Assembly: GCF_022568795.1 (NCBI RefSeq)
Contig: NZ_JAKZHU010000001.1
Span: 744,001 to 808,000, forward strand
Reading direction: 5' to 3'
Origin: Arsenicicoccus dermatophilus
GTDB taxonomy: Bacteria; Actinomycetota; Actinomycetes; Actinomycetales; Dermatophilaceae
Length of the DNA stretch: 64,000 nucleotides
Both the position numbers and the translations under genes were made by a program. The notes below the pieces were generated by a model. The model saw only the letters and a program-made list of their open reading frames with translations, ran no database searches and had not been told where the DNA came from. Each line of letters begins with the position of its first letter. Position 1 is the first letter of the stretch. Positions 29,052 through 39,471 of this stretch are shown piece after piece.

Positions 29052-29297
29052 ATGAGTCCTGCCACGACGCTGCAGTCGGTCCCGGAGCACCGCCCCGTGC
29101 GGCTGGGACCGGTCGACCTGCCGCTCGCCCCGCGTCGGCGGCTCGCGGAGCTGGGGCTGCGGACCGGAGCCACCGTGGAGGTCGTGCACCGCACGGCCGG
29201 CGGTGGGCGGGTCGTGGCGGTCGCCGGGGCCCGCATCGCCCTCGACCGCCGGACCGCGCAGGGCATCCAGGTCGTCGTCGCGGGGGAGCACGCATGA
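29052..29297 (+). CDS. feoA: FeoA family ferrous iron transport protein
   Basis: 81 residues, one SH3-like FeoA domain: RLAELGLRTGATVEVVHRTAGG followed by AVAGARIALDRRTAQGIQVV. FeoA is a small cytosolic partner of FeoB. The ATG at 29052 is only 6 nt after a -10 hexamer. It overlaps feoB by 4 nt, so the operon is feoA-feoB-feoC-like. Confidence 0.92.
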   Translation: MSPATTLQSVPEHRPVRLGPVDLPLAPRRRLAELGLRTGATVEVVHRTAGGGRVVAVAGARIALDRRTAQGIQVVVAGEHA

Positions 29298-31420
29298 CCG
29301 CCCCCTCCGAGGCGACCACGTCCGAGCGGGCCGAGGCCGTCGTCGTCGCGGGCGTCACCGGGTCGCCGCTCGGCGCGGCAGCCCCCGGCGCCACGTCCAG
29401 CCACGCCATCACCGGCAGCACCGTCCCCTCCTGCCACAGCGACGCGGGCGGCCCGGCCGCCGCCGCAGGCTCGCCGGTGGTCGCGCTCGCCGGCTCGCCC
29501 AACGTCGGCAAGTCCACCCTCTTCAACGCCCTCACCGGGGCCCGCCGCCAGGTCGGCAACTGGCCCGGCACCTCCGTCGAGGTCGGCCGCGGCGCCTGGC
29601 GCACCCCCGTGCCGGAGCTGGCTGAGGTCGACCTGGTCGACCTGCCCGGCGCCTACTCCCTCGACCCGGCCTCGCCCGACGAGGAGCTCACCCGGGCGCT
29701 GCTCGTCGACAAGCCCCAGGCCGAGCGACCGGACCTGGTCGTCGTCGTCGTGGATGCCGCCCACCTGGCCCGCAGCCTCTACCTCGTCGCCCAGGTCCGC
29801 GAGCACGCCCTGCGCGTCGTGGTGGCCCTGACCATGTCCGACGTCGCCGCCCGCCGCGGGATCGCGGTCGACCCCACCACCCTCGGCCAGGCGCTCGACC
29901 TGCCCGTCGTCACCGTCGACCCCAGGCGTCGCACCGGGACCGGGGACCTGGCCGGGGCCGTCGCCGCCACGCTGGCGCGCCCCGTGCCGGCCCCGCGGGC
30001 GGCGGCCCCCGGGCCGTCCTGCGGCCTCCCGCCGGACCACCCGGACGGCGCCGACCTGGTCGTCACCGTCGACCCCGTCGACGCCGAGCTGGCCCGCGCC
30101 GACGAGCGCTTCGCCTGGGTGGAGGCGGCGCTCGCCCGCGCGGTCCACGCCGACGAGCGCACCCGCACCGGATGGACCGACCGGCTCGACGCCGTCGTGA
30201 CCTCACCGCTGTGGGGACCGCTGGTCTTCCTGGCCGCGATGTGGGGTGTCTTCCAGGTCACCACGACCGTCGCGAAGCCGCTGCAGGGCGGGCTCGACGC
30301 GTTCTTCAAGGGCCCCGTCAGCGAGGCCGCGCGCTCCGGGTGCGCCCGCCTGGGGCTGGGCGGCGGACCGGTCGAGGGCCTCGTCGTCGACGGTCTGGTC
30401 GCCGGTGTGGGGATGCTGCTGACCTTCGTCCCGCTGATGGCCCTGATGTTCCTGCTGCTCTCGCTCCTGGAGGACACGGGCTACATGGCTCGCGCGGCCG
30501 TGGTCACGGACCGGCTGATGCGGACCATCGGGCTGCCCGGGCGGGCCTTCCTGCCGCTGGTGGTCGGCTTCGGCTGCAACGTCCCCGCGATCGCCGCGAC
30601 CCGCACCCTGCCCAACGCCCGGCACCGGCTGATGACGGCGCTGCTCGTGCCGCTCACCTCGTGCTCCGCCCGGCTGACGGTCTACGTGCTGCTGGCGACC
30701 ACCTTCTTCCCCCGGCAGGCGGGCACCGTCGTCTTCGCGATGTACCTCGTCTCGATCCTGCTCGTCGTGGCCTTCGGCCTCGCGCTGCGCACCACCTTGT
30801 GGCGGCAGGTGGGGCAGGAGCCGCTGATCCTGGACCTGCCGCCCTACCAGCTGCCCCACCCCCGCCTCATGGCGGACCAGACCTGGCTGCGGCTCAAGGG
30901 CTTCCTGCGCACGGCCTCGGGCATCATCGTCGCGACCGTGGTGGCGATCTGGCTCCTGCAGTCCACGCCCATGCCCGGCAAGGGCACCTTCGGTCACGTC
31001 GAGACGGCCGACTCGGTGTATGCCGCGGGCGCCAAGGCCGTCGCCCCGGTCTTCACGCCCGCGGGCTACGGCGAATGGCGGACCTCCTCGGCCCTGGTCG
31101 TGGGCTTCGTGGCCAAGGAGGCCGTGATCTCCTCGTGGGCGCAGACCTATGCCGTGTCCGAGCCGGAGAGCGAACGTGCCCCGGGGCAACTCGGGGACGT
31201 GGTGCGGGCCGACGTCGAGCGCTCCTCGGGCGGGCACGGGCAGGCGGCGGCGCTGGCCTTCATGGTCTTCCTGCTGGCCTACACCCCCTGCGTGGCCACG
31301 CTCGCCGCCCAGCACCGCGAGATCGGCCTGCGGTGGACGGTCTTCGGCGTGGTCATGCAGCTCGCCGCGGCCTGGGTGCTGTCGGTCCTCGTCTTCCAGG
31401 TCGCGAGGCTGGTCCTGTGA
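29294..31420 (+). CDS. feoB: Ferrous iron transporter FeoB
   Basis: 708 residues. After a ~60-residue Ala/Thr-rich leader the GTPase domain begins: G1 AGSPNVGKSTLFNALTG, switch region NWPGTSVEV, G3 VDLPGAYSL. The G4 signature is atypical: TMSD in place of the usual NxxD/NLMD. The membrane part (about 305-708) shows FeoB core segments FVPLMALMFLLLSLLEDTGY and VVGFGCNVPAI, including the Cys thought to lie in the path, and GFVAKEAVISSW. It moves Fe(II) across the cytoplasmic membrane. Overlaps feoA and the feoC-like gene by 4 nt each. A histidine-rich or ferredoxin-like extension is not seen. Confidence 0.96.
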   Translation: MTAPSEATTSERAEAVVVAGVTGSPLGAAAPGATSSHAITGSTVPSCHSDAGGPAAAAGSPVVALAGSPNVGKSTLFNALTGARRQVGNWPGTSVEVGRGAWRTPVPELAEVDLVDLPGAYSLDPASPDEELTRALLVDKPQAERPDLVVVVVDAAHLARSLYLVAQVREHALRVVVALTMSDVAARRGIAVDPTTLGQALDLPVVTVDPRRRTGTGDLAGAVAATLARPVPAPRAAAPGPSCGLPPDHPDGADLVVTVDPVDAELARADERFAWVEAALARAVHADERTRTGWTDRLDAVVTSPLWGPLVFLAAMWGVFQVTTTVAKPLQGGLDAFFKGPVSEAARSGCARLGLGGGPVEGLVVDGLVAGVGMLLTFVPLMALMFLLLSLLEDTGYMARAAVVTDRLMRTIGLPGRAFLPLVVGFGCNVPAIAATRTLPNARHRLMTALLVPLTSCSARLTVYVLLATTFFPRQAGTVVFAMYLVSILLVVAFGLALRTTLWRQVGQEPLILDLPPYQLPHPRLMADQTWLRLKGFLRTASGIIVATVVAIWLLQSTPMPGKGTFGHVETADSVYAAGAKAVAPVFTPAGYGEWRTSSALVVGFVAKEAVISSWAQTYAVSEPESERAPGQLGDVVRADVERSSGGHGQAAALAFMVFLLAYTPCVATLAAQHREIGLRWTVFGVVMQLAAAWVLSVLVFQVARLVL

Positions 31421-31725
31421 CCGCGCCCGCGACGGCCGGTCCGCTGCGGCAGGTGCTCGCCGCGCTGCAGTCCGGGGCCGGGTCCCTCGACCAGGTCGCC
31501 CGCAGCACCGGCCTGCCCCGGTCCTCCGTGGACGCCGCCGTCGACCACCTGGTGCGGATGGGGCGGGTGGACGCCCGGGAGCTGGCGACCGGGTGCCCCG
31601 ACGGCGGGTGCGGCAGCTGTGCTTCCGGCACCGCCGACGGCGCCTCCGGGTGCGGGTCGGACGGCCCCTCACGGGGTCGCTCGGGTCCGGTCCTGGTGCA
31701 GCTGTCGGTGCGCCGCCCCCGCTGA
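31417..31725 (+). CDS. FeoC-like winged-helix protein with cysteine cluster
   Basis: 102 residues from a GTG overlapping the feoB stop. The N-terminal half is a small winged helix (LRQVLAALQSGAGSLDQVAR, TGLPRSSVDAAVDHLVRMGR). A Cys cluster follows: CPDGGCGSCASG and a further Cys, suited to an iron-sulfur or metal site as in FeoC. FeoC stabilises FeoB or senses iron/oxygen in other bacteria; transfer of that role here is inference. The convergent coaA gene ends 3 nt downstream. Confidence 0.82.
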   Translation: MTAPATAGPLRQVLAALQSGAGSLDQVARSTGLPRSSVDAAVDHLVRMGRVDARELATGCPDGGCGSCASGTADGASGCGSDGPSRGRSGPVLVQLSVRRPR

Positions 31726-31728
31726 CCC

Positions 31729-32664
31729 TCAGAGCTTGCGGAGCAGCACCCGCCGCACCGAGTGGTCCTCGCCCTTGGTCAGCACCAGGCTGGCGCGACC
31801 GCGGGTGGTCAGCACGTTGTCGGCGAGGTTGGGGCCGTTGATCTCGTCCCAGATCCGCAGGGCGGTCGTGCGCGCCTCCTCGTCGGACAGCTCGGCATAC
31901 CGGCGGAAGTAGGACTGCGGGTCGGCGAAGGCCGTCTCCCGCAGCGCCAGGAAGCGCTCGACGTACCACCGCTTGATGTGGTCGACCCGGGCGTCGACGT
32001 AGACCGAGAAGTCGAAGAAGTCGGACACGGCCAGCCCCACCCGGCCGTCGCGGCGCGGCTGCGGGGCCTGCAGGACGTTGAGCCCCTCGATGATCAGCAC
32101 GTCCGGTCGCTCCACCGCGATGGTCTGGCCCGGGACGATGTCGTAGACCAGGTGCGAGTAGACCGGCGCCTCCACCCGGGCGGCCCCCGCCTTGACCTCG
32201 GCGACGAAGCGCAGCAGCGCGCGGCGGTCGTAGGACTCGGGGAAGCCCTTGCGGTGCATCAGCCCTCGCTCCTCGAGCACCGCGTTGGGGTAGAGGAAGC
32301 CGTCGGTGGTGACGAGCTCGACCTTGGGGGTGGACGGCCACCGCCGGAGCAGGTCGCGCAGCAGCCGGGCGGTCGTCGACTTGCCCACGGCGACCGACCC
32401 GGCGACCCCGATGACGAAGGGCGTCGCCGGCGGGGTGCGCTCCATGAGGAAGTCGCTGGTGACCTTGTGCAGGCCGCTGGTCGCATCGACGTAGAACGAC
32501 AGGAGTCGCGACAGGGGGAGATAGACCTCCTCGACCTCGCGCAGGTCCAGGCTGACGCCCGCACCCGTGATCCGCTGGACGTCCTTGTCCGTCAGGGACA
32601 ACGGGTGGCGGTCGCGCAGGCGCGCCCAGGCGGCACGGTCCAGCTCGACGTAGGGCGTGGACAC
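31729..32664 (-). CDS. coaA: Type I pantothenate kinase
   Basis: 311 residues from GTG 32664, the usual length of type I PanK. The P-loop is [19 protein letters not shown]; other motifs are [29 protein letters not shown] and [13 protein letters not shown]. It phosphorylates pantothenate, the first step of CoA synthesis. Start choice: GTG 32664 has GAAGG just upstream and gives [12 protein letters not shown], the normal N-terminus; GTG 32685 and ATG 32703 are in-frame alternatives. It is divergent from glmS, with about 100-140 nt between them for both promoters. Confidence 0.95.
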   Translation of the reverse strand: MSTPYVELDRAAWARLRDRHPLSLTDKDVQRITGAGVSLDLREVEEVYLPLSRLLSFYVDATSGLHKVTSDFLMERTPPATPFVIGVAGSVAVGKSTTARLLRDLLRRWPSTPKVELVTTDGFLYPNAVLEERGLMHRKGFPESYDRRALLRFVAEVKAGAARVEAPVYSHLVYDIVPGQTIAVERPDVLIIEGLNVLQAPQPRRDGRVGLAVSDFFDFSVYVDARVDHIKRWYVERFLALRETAFADPQSYFRRYAELSDEEARTTALRIWDEINGPNLADNVLTTRGRASLVLTKGEDHSVRRVLLRKL

Positions 32665-32803
32665 GTGGCCTTCGGTGGACGACACCGGCTCATTGTGACG
32701 CATGGCGACCATGGGGCCCGCCGCGATCACGCAGGGGTGGCCCGACGGCGAGCCCGGGCCACCCTGGGACACGTGGGACCGCCGGGCCGTTATCGTGTGC
32801 GCC

Positions 32804-34657
32804 ATGTGCGGAATCGTTGGATACGTCGGTCCCCGGGTGGACGGCAAGGCGGAGCAGGTCGTCCTCGAGGGACTCGCCCGGTTGGAGTACCGCGGCTACG
32901 ACTCGGCCGGCATCGCGGTCGTGACCCCCGACGGGGTCCAGTCGGCCAAGAAGGCCGGCAAGCTGGCCAACCTGGTCGCCGAGCTGCAGGACAACCCGCT
33001 GGACCAGGGTGCGACGGCCATCGGTCACACCCGCTGGGCCACCCACGGCGGCCCGACCGACCAGAACGCCCACCCCCACCGCGGCGGCGCCGACCGCAAG
33101 GTCGCCCTCGTCCACAACGGCATCATCGAGAACTTCCACGCCCTGAAGACCCAGCTGCTCGCGGAGGGGGTGGAGTTCAGCTCCGAGACCGACACCGAGG
33201 TCGCCGCCCAGCTGCTCGCCCGGGCCTACCAGGGCGACCTCAAGCAGGCCATGCTCAGCGTCGTCAACCAGCTCGACGGCGCCTTCACCCTCCTCGCGGT
33301 GCACGCCGACGAGCCCGGCACGGTCGTCGCCGCCCGCCGCAACTCGCCCCTGGTCATCGGCCTCGGCGAGGGCGAGAACTTCCTCGGCTCCGACGTCGCC
33401 GCGTTCATCGGCTACACCAAGCGGGCCATGGAGGTCGACCAGGACCAGCTCGTCGTCATCACCCCCGACGAGGTCACGGTGCTGGGCTTCGACGGCACGC
33501 CCGCGCAGGGCAAGACCTTCGAGGTCACCTGGGACGCCGCCGCGGCGGAGAAGGGCGGCCACTCGTCCTTCATGGAGAAGGAGATCCTGGAGCAGCCCAA
33601 GGCGATCGGGGACACCCTGCTGGGGCGCACCGACGAGGACGGCCGACTCGTCCTGGACGAGATGAACATCGACCCCGAGCGGCTCGGCGCCATCGACAAG
33701 ATCATCATCGTGGCCTGCGGGACGGCGTTCTACTCCGGCCTGTCCGCGAAGTACGCCATCGAGCACTGGACCCGGATCCAGACCGAGGTCGAGCTGGCCC
33801 ACGAGTTCCGCTACCGCGACCCGGTGGTGGACGAGCACACGCTGGTCGTCTCCATGTCCCAGTCGGGCGAGACCATGGACACGCTCATGGCGGTCAAGCA
33901 CGCCAAGGACCTCGGCGCGCTGACCATCTCCATCTGCAACACCTACGGCGCCACCATCCCGCGCGAGTCCGACGCGGCGCTCTACACCCACGCCGGCCCG
34001 GAGATCGCCGTCGCGTCCACCAAGGCCTTCACCGCCCAGATCGCCGCGTGCTACCTGCTCGGGCTCTATCTCGCCCAGCTGCGCGGCGGGGTGTATGCCG
34101 AGGACGCCCAGACCGTCATGCGCGAGCTCGCCGGCATCCCGGGCCACGTCGAGACGGTCCTCGCCTCGATGGACCGGGTCCGCGAGATCGCCCGCTTCAT
34201 GGCCGACACCCGGTCGGTGCTCTTCCTCGGACGCCACGTGGGCTACCCGATCGCGCTCGAGGGTGCCCTCAAGCTCAAGGAGATCGCCTACATCCACGCG
34301 GAGGGCTTCGCCGCCGGCGAGCTCAAGCACGGCCCGATCGCGCTGATCGAGCCCGGCCAGCCGGTCTTCATCGTCATGCCGGCGCAGGACAGCCCGTACG
34401 ACCTGCACGCCAAGGTCGTCTCCAACATCCAGGAGATCCGGGCCCGCGGCGCTCGCACGCTGGTCATCACCGAGGAGGGCGACGAGGCGGTCCGCCCCTT
34501 CGCCGACGAGGTGATCGAGGTGCCCCGCACGACCACGATGATGATGCCGCTGCTGTCGATCATCCCGCTGCAGGTCTTCGCCTGCGAGCTGGCGACGGCC
34601 AAGGGCCTGGACGTGGACCAGCCGCGCAACCTCGCGAAGTCGGTCACGGTCGAGTGA
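32804..34657 (+). CDS. glmS: Glutamine-fructose-6-phosphate aminotransferase
   Basis: 617 residues, full length. The N-terminal glutamine amidotransferase starts MCGIVGYVG, so Cys-2 becomes the catalytic N-terminus. [14 protein letters not shown] and [19 protein letters not shown] follow. Two SIS sugar-isomerase domains contain [18 protein letters not shown] and [15 protein letters not shown]; the C-terminus is [13 protein letters not shown]. It makes glucosamine-6-phosphate for peptidoglycan and, in this organism, mycothiol. The open frame upstream to 32702 is excluded because Cys-2 must be N-terminal. acpS follows with a 4-nt overlap. Confidence 0.98.
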   Translation: MCGIVGYVGPRVDGKAEQVVLEGLARLEYRGYDSAGIAVVTPDGVQSAKKAGKLANLVAELQDNPLDQGATAIGHTRWATHGGPTDQNAHPHRGGADRKVALVHNGIIENFHALKTQLLAEGVEFSSETDTEVAAQLLARAYQGDLKQAMLSVVNQLDGAFTLLAVHADEPGTVVAARRNSPLVIGLGEGENFLGSDVAAFIGYTKRAMEVDQDQLVVITPDEVTVLGFDGTPAQGKTFEVTWDAAAAEKGGHSSFMEKEILEQPKAIGDTLLGRTDEDGRLVLDEMNIDPERLGAIDKIIIVACGTAFYSGLSAKYAIEHWTRIQTEVELAHEFRYRDPVVDEHTLVVSMSQSGETMDTLMAVKHAKDLGALTISICNTYGATIPRESDAALYTHAGPEIAVASTKAFTAQIAACYLLGLYLAQLRGGVYAEDAQTVMRELAGIPGHVETVLASMDRVREIARFMADTRSVLFLGRHVGYPIALEGALKLKEIAYIHAEGFAAGELKHGPIALIEPGQPVFIVMPAQDSPYDLHAKVVSNIQEIRARGARTLVITEEGDEAVRPFADEVIEVPRTTTMMMPLLSIIPLQVFACELATAKGLDVDQPRNLAKSVTVE

Positions 34658-35007
34658 CCATCGTCGGTGTCGGTGTCGACGTCGTCGACGTCGCCCGGTT
34701 CGGCCGGACCCTCGAGCGCACGCCCGGGCTCGAGGGTCGGCTGTTCACCGCGGGGGAGCGGGGGCTGCGCCCGGAGTCGCTGGCGGCGAGGTTCGCGGCC
34801 AAGGAGGCGCTCGCCAAGGCGCTGGGTGCTCCCGGGGACCTGGCCTGGCACGACGCCGAGGTCTGCCGCGGCGAGCACGGACGGCCGTACTGGTCGGTAA
34901 CCGGCACCGTGCAGAGCCGGATGACCGCCCTCGGGGTGGCTAGGCTGCACCTGTCGCTCTCGCACGACGCGGGGGTGGCGTCGGCCTTCGTCATCGCCGA
35001 GGGCTGA
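34654..35007 (+). CDS. acpS: Holo-[acyl-carrier-protein] synthase
   Basis: 117 residues from a GTG in a GTGA overlap with glmS. AcpS motifs: [17 protein letters not shown] with the metal-binding Asp, and [16 protein letters not shown] with the conserved Glu and Lys. It transfers the phosphopantetheine arm from CoA to the acyl carrier protein. The length is typical. The glmS-acpS-nnr-alr order is standard in actinobacteria. Confidence 0.95.
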   Translation: MTIVGVGVDVVDVARFGRTLERTPGLEGRLFTAGERGLRPESLAARFAAKEALAKALGAPGDLAWHDAEVCRGEHGRPYWSVTGTVQSRMTALGVARLHLSLSHDAGVASAFVIAEG

Positions 35008-35040
35008 GCCCCGGCCGCGCCCGCTCTCGCAGGAGGCACC

Positions 35041-36564
35041 ATGATCCACGCCTGGTCCGTCGACGACGTCCGAGCCGCGGAGGAGCGTGCCGCCCGGGGG
35101 CTGCCCGACGACGAGCTGATGCAGCGGGCTGCCCAGGGGCTGGCTGCCGTGGTCGCGGCGCGGCTGCCCGCCGACCCGCACACGCAGCCCCTCGTCGTCG
35201 CCCTGGTCGGCGGCGGCAACAACGGCGGCGACGCGCTGCACGCCCTTGCCCACCTGGCCGCCCTCGTCGGCGAGCCGCTCGACCTGGTGGCCGTGCTCAC
35301 CGGACCGCAGGCCCACGAGGCCGGTCTGGCCGCGGCCCGTGAGGTGGGCGTGGAGGTCCACGACGCCACCACCGAGCCCGGCCGGGACGCGGCCGTGGAG
35401 ATCCTCGGCCTGGCCGACGTGGTGCTCGACGGGGTCTACGGCATCGGCGGCCGGGCGGGGCTGCCCGACCTGGTCGCCGCCCTCGTCGACACGATCGCCG
35501 AGGACGCCCACGTCGTCGCCGTCGACGTCCCCTCCGGGGCCGACCCCGGCGGCGAGGTCCCCACGGGCGAGGGGGTCTGGGCCGACGAGACCGTGACCTT
35601 CGGCGGCCCCAAGCCGGTCCACGTGCTCGGTACGGCCGACCGCTGCGGCCTGCTCACCGTCGTCGACATCGGGCTCGACCTGGACGAGGTGACCCCCGCC
35701 GCCCAGCGCCTCGAGCACGACGACCTGGCCCTGCTGTGGCCGGTGCCCGGTCCTCAGGACGACAAGTACTCCCGCGGCGTGCTCGGCGTGGTCGCCGGCG
35801 GCGAGAGCTACACCGGGGCTCCGGCCCTGTGCGTCACCGCGGCGGTCGAGGCCGGCGCCGGCATGGTCCGGTACGTCGGACCGCCCGGACCCACCGCCCT
35901 CGTGCGGCAGCTCGTCCCCGAGGCGGTCCACGGCGCCGGGCGCGTGCAGGCCTGGGTGGTCGGCCCCGGCCTCGACCCCGCCCCCGAGTCCTGGGACCGG
36001 CTCGGCCTGGACCAGGTCGCCGCCGCCCGCCGCGCCCTGGACGGCGACCTGCCGTGCGTCGTCGACGCCGGCGCCCTCGACCTGCTCGACGGACCCCGCG
36101 AGCACGCCGGCGCCCGCACCCTGCTCACCCCGCACGCGGGGGAGCTCGCCCGCCTGATCAGCCGCGTCGACCCCGACGTCACCGAGCTGACCCGCGAGCA
36201 GGTCAGCGCCGAGCCGGTGCGCTGGGCGCGGCGGGCCGCCCAGCTGCTGCGCTGCACCGTGCTGCTGAAGGGCGGGACGACCTACGTCGTGCCGCCGCCG
36301 GGCTCGGGGCTGCCGGTGCGCGCCCAGGCCGACGCCCCCGCCTGGGCGGGGACGGCCGGGTCCGGGGACGTCCTCGCCGGGCTTGCGGGCGCCCTGCTCG
36401 CCGCCGGGCTGGACCCGCTCGACGCCGGCTCGCTGGCTGCCCTGGTCCACGGGGTCGCGGCCCACGACGCCAACCCCGGCGGCCCGGTGCGTGCCCTCGC
36501 CATCGCCCAGCAGCTGCCGCGGACCGTCGCGCGGCTGCTCGCCCGGCCGGAGGCGCGACGATGA
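35041..36564 (+). CDS. nnr: Bifunctional NAD(P)H-hydrate epimerase/dehydratase
   Basis: 507 residues, fusing both repair enzymes. The N-terminal YjeF_N epimerase (about 1-215) has VGGGNNGGDALHAL and VDVPSGADPGGE. The C-terminal ADP-dependent dehydratase (about 230-500) has KYSRGVLGVVAGGESYTGAP, LLTPHAGELARL and AGTAGSGDVLAGLAGALL. They repair hydrated NAD(P)H. The ATG at 35041 follows AGGAGGCACC, and the stop overlaps alr by 4 nt. Confidence 0.96.
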   Translation: MIHAWSVDDVRAAEERAARGLPDDELMQRAAQGLAAVVAARLPADPHTQPLVVALVGGGNNGGDALHALAHLAALVGEPLDLVAVLTGPQAHEAGLAAAREVGVEVHDATTEPGRDAAVEILGLADVVLDGVYGIGGRAGLPDLVAALVDTIAEDAHVVAVDVPSGADPGGEVPTGEGVWADETVTFGGPKPVHVLGTADRCGLLTVVDIGLDLDEVTPAAQRLEHDDLALLWPVPGPQDDKYSRGVLGVVAGGESYTGAPALCVTAAVEAGAGMVRYVGPPGPTALVRQLVPEAVHGAGRVQAWVVGPGLDPAPESWDRLGLDQVAAARRALDGDLPCVVDAGALDLLDGPREHAGARTLLTPHAGELARLISRVDPDVTELTREQVSAEPVRWARRAAQLLRCTVLLKGGTTYVVPPPGSGLPVRAQADAPAWAGTAGSGDVLAGLAGALLAAGLDPLDAGSLAALVHGVAAHDANPGGPVRALAIAQQLPRTVARLLARPEARR

Positions 36565-37727
36565 GCGCGCCCCGCGACTACGCCGGCGAGCTGCGCATCG
36601 ACCTGGCGGCCATCAGCGCCAACACGCGCCGGCTGGACGAGCTCGCGGGGGCCGCGGGCGTCATGGCCGTGGTCAAGGCGGGCGGGTACGGCCACGGGCT
36701 GGTCCCCGCGGCGTTGGCGGCCCTGCGCGGCGGAGCCACCTGGCTCGGCGTCGCCCAGCTCGCCGAGGCCTTCGAGCTGCGCGGGGCGGGCATCACGGCC
36801 CGGGTCCTGGCCTGGCTCTACACCCCCGGCGCCGACCTCGCTCGCGCGGTGCGCGAGGACGTCGACCTGGCGATCTCCACCCCCTGGGGTCTCGAAGCGG
36901 CCGCCGGCGCGGCCCGGTCCGAGGACCGCGTCGCCCGGCTGCACCTCAAGGTCGACACCGGGCTCGGGCGCAACGGCGTCTTGCACGGCCCGGACTACAC
37001 CGCGCTGCTGGCCCGCGCCCGCGAGCTGGAGGCCGAGGGCCCGGTGCAGGTCGTCGGCCTCATGCAGCACTTCGCCTACGCCGACTCCCCGGAGCACCCC
37101 GAGGTGCTGGCGCAGGTCGAGCGCTTCGACGCCGCCGTCGCCGAGGCCGAGCGCGCGGGCTGCCGTCTCGAGGTCCGCCACCTCGCCAACTCCGCCGCCA
37201 CCCTGACCAACCCCGCGCTCGCCTACGACCTGGTGCGGCCCGGCCTCGCGATCTACGGCCTGTCCCCGGTCCCGCACCTCGGCGACCACGAGCGCTACGG
37301 GCTGGCCCCCGCGATGACCTGGACCGCGCCGCTGTCGCAGGTCAAGGCCGTCCCTGCCGGGCAGGGCCTGTCCTACGGGCACACCTACGTCACCGAGCGG
37401 GACACCCGCGTCGGGGTGGTCCCACTGGGGTATGCCGACGGCATCCCGAGGGCCGGCAGCGGTGTCGGACCGCTGCAAGTCGCCGGTCGTCGGCATACGG
37501 TCGCCGGACGCGTGTGCATGGACCAGCTGGTCGTCGACCTCGGCCCCGACTCGACCGCCCGCGAGGGCGACGAGGTGGTGATCCTCGGGGACGGCCGGGA
37601 CGGCGCGCCCACCGCCCAGGACTGGGCAGACGCCACCGGGACCATCGGCTACGAGCTCATCACGCGGGTGGGTCCCCGGATCCCCCGCCGGTATGTCGCA
37701 GGGGAGTCGTCGTGGGCCCTGACCTGA
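36561..37727 (+). CDS. alr: Alanine racemase
   Basis: 388 residues. The PLP lysine lies in MAVVKAGGYGHGLVP at about 35; the opposite catalytic Tyr is in the LSYGHTYVTERDTRVGVVPLGYADG region; VCMDQLVVDLG is conserved. It supplies D-alanine for peptidoglycan. The start overlaps nnr by ATGA. The last 16 nt overlap the following hydrolase gene, so the pair is coupled. Confidence 0.96.
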   Translation: MSAPRDYAGELRIDLAAISANTRRLDELAGAAGVMAVVKAGGYGHGLVPAALAALRGGATWLGVAQLAEAFELRGAGITARVLAWLYTPGADLARAVREDVDLAISTPWGLEAAAGAARSEDRVARLHLKVDTGLGRNGVLHGPDYTALLARARELEAEGPVQVVGLMQHFAYADSPEHPEVLAQVERFDAAVAEAERAGCRLEVRHLANSAATLTNPALAYDLVRPGLAIYGLSPVPHLGDHERYGLAPAMTWTAPLSQVKAVPAGQGLSYGHTYVTERDTRVGVVPLGYADGIPRAGSGVGPLQVAGRRHTVAGRVCMDQLVVDLGPDSTAREGDEVVILGDGRDGAPTAQDWADATGTIGYELITRVGPRIPRRYVAGESSWALT

Positions 37728-38995
37728 GCCACCTCACCCGCGTGGTCACCGGCCTCGGTCTCGGGCTCGGCACCGCCGCGGCCGGGGTCACCGGCATCAC
37801 CTCCCGGTCCCGGTCTCTGGCCGACGAGGTCGAGAACGTCGAGGCGACCTATGCCCACCTGTGCGACGAGGAGCGGGTGGTCGTCTCCGAGGACGGCACG
37901 GTCCTGCACGTGGAGGTCGACCTGCCCACGGACCTGGACCCCGCCCGCCCGGTCGTCGTCCTGTCCCACGGCTACACCCTCTCGACCAAGGCCTGGATCT
38001 TCGTGCGTCGTCGCCTGAAGGACGCGGGCTACGAGGTCGTCTGCTGGGACCAGCGTGGCCACGGCCGCTCGGGCGCGGGCAGCCGCGACTCCTACCGCAT
38101 CGACGTGCTCGGCCGCGACCTGCGGGCCGTGGTCGACGAGACCTGCGCGGGCCGCACCTTCGCGCTGGTCGGGCACTCCATGGGCGGTATGACGCAGATG
38201 GGCTTCGGGCGTCAGTTTCCCGAGCTGGTCCGGGAGCGCTGCGTCGCCGTGGCCTTCGTGGCGACGAGCAGCGGCGGGCAGGGGGAGGACCGGGTCGCGC
38301 TCGGCGACCTGCTGGGCCGGGCCGCGCAGCGCCTGGGCCCCTACGCCCTGGCGCCGCTGACAGGCCGGCAGGCGGTCGTGGAGCAGGCCCGGCGGGTGGC
38401 CCGCCAGCTGGAGCACTTCTTCACCTATCGCTACTCCTTCGCCTCGCCGGTGCCGCCGAGCCTGCTGCACTACGCCTCGGACATGATCATGTCGACGCCG
38501 GTGGAGGTCATGCAGGGATTCCTGCGGACGCTGTCCGAGCACGACGAGCGGGAGGCGTTGGCGTCGTTCGCCGGCATCGAGGCCCTGGTCGTCAACGGCG
38601 ACTGCGACCTCATGCTCCCGCCGTCCCACAGCGAGCGGATCGTGCGCCGCCTGCCGGGCGCCGAGCACGTCGTCGTCAGCGACGCGGGGCACCTGCTGAT
38701 GCTCGAGCACCCCGAGGTGGTGAGCGACCAGATCCTGGCGATGCTCGAACGTGCCGCCCGGCACGAGCCGCTCGGGGAGCGCACCAGGGTGCAGGTCACG
38801 GACCTCGCCCACCGCCGCACGAGCCGGTCCCGGCGCCACCAGGCCGAGCGGCGCGAGCAGCGGCGGCGCGCCCGTGAGCAGGTGGAGCTCGCCACCGAGC
38901 AGACCCGGGCCGAGCTGGCCCGGCAGGCCCAGCGGGTGGTCCGTGGACGCCGGGCGTCCGGGAGCACCCGGGTGACCGAGGAGGATCCGTCATGA
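37712..38995 (+). CDS. Alpha/beta-fold hydrolase
   Basis: 427 residues from GTG 37712 with AGGGGAG upstream. An N-terminal hydrophobic stretch ([15 protein letters not shown]) may be a signal anchor. The hydrolase core (about 50-345) has [14 protein letters not shown] (oxyanion HG), the nucleophile elbow [11 protein letters not shown], the Asp in [10 protein letters not shown], and the catalytic His in [14 protein letters not shown] basic, helical tail ([19 protein letters not shown]...) of ~60 residues follows. Similar genes lie between alr and tsaE in many actinobacteria; the substrate is unknown. Confidence 0.9.
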   Translation: MGPDLSHLTRVVTGLGLGLGTAAAGVTGITSRSRSLADEVENVEATYAHLCDEERVVVSEDGTVLHVEVDLPTDLDPARPVVVLSHGYTLSTKAWIFVRRRLKDAGYEVVCWDQRGHGRSGAGSRDSYRIDVLGRDLRAVVDETCAGRTFALVGHSMGGMTQMGFGRQFPELVRERCVAVAFVATSSGGQGEDRVALGDLLGRAAQRLGPYALAPLTGRQAVVEQARRVARQLEHFFTYRYSFASPVPPSLLHYASDMIMSTPVEVMQGFLRTLSEHDEREALASFAGIEALVVNGDCDLMLPPSHSERIVRRLPGAEHVVVSDAGHLLMLEHPEVVSDQILAMLERAARHEPLGERTRVQVTDLAHRRTSRSRRHQAERREQRRRAREQVELATEQTRAELARQAQRVVRGRRASGSTRVTEEDPS

Positions 38996-39471
38996 CCACG
39001 CTCTCGCTGCCCACCGCCGAGGACACCCGACGGCTCGGCCGCGCGCTGGGGGAGGAGCTGCGCGCCGGGGACCTGGTGCTGCTGACCGGTGACCTGGGGG
39101 CGGGCAAGACCACCCTCACGCAGGGGCTCGCCGAGGGCCTGGGCGTCCGGGGACCCGTCACGAGCCCGACCTTCGTCATCGCCCGGGTCCACCCCTCCTT
39201 GGTGGGGGGGCCCGCGCTGGTCCACGTCGACGCCTACCGTCTCGCCGGAGCCCTCGACCTGGACGATCTCGACCTGGACGCGTCCGTCGAGGATGCGGTG
39301 ACGGTGGTCGAGTGGGGCCACGGGATCGCGGAGCTGCTGAGCCCCGACCGTCTGGAGCTGGAGCTCACGGGAGAGACCGAGCGGACGGTCCGCCTGACTG
39401 CCCACGGAAAGCGCTGGTCTGATCACGCCGTGCAACTTCTGACGAGGCTGAGTGCCACCTTGGAAAGCTAG
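38992..39471 (+). CDS. tsaE: tRNA threonylcarbamoyladenosine biosynthesis ATPase TsaE
   Basis: 159 residues. Walker A is [31 protein letters not shown] and [10 protein letters not shown] (Walker B region), then [11 protein letters not shown], complete the TsaE pattern. With TsaB and TsaD (found at 49-51 kb) it makes t6A-37 in ANN-decoding tRNAs. It overlaps the hydrolase gene by 4 nt and ends the long operon. In many actinobacteria tsaE, tsaB, rimI and tsaD are contiguous; here ~9.7 kb separates them. Confidence 0.95.
   Translation: MTTLSLPTAEDTRRLGRALGEELRAGDLVLLTGDLGAGKTTLTQGLAEGLGVRGPVTSPTFVIARVHPSLVGGPALVHVDAYRLAGALDLDDLDLDASVEDAVTVVEWGHGIAELLSPDRLELELTGETERTVRLTAHGKRWSDHAVQLLTRLSATLES

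Noticed and set aside
31149-31841. Plus-strand frame covering the end of feoB and the start of coaA
   Set aside because: Arg/Pro/Ser-rich shadow frame that crosses two genes in different orientations.
31762-34653. Long plus-strand frame running across coaA and glmS into acpS
   Set aside because: Only the last 118 codons (34654-35007) read as acpS; the rest is antisense or out-of-frame to coaA and glmS.
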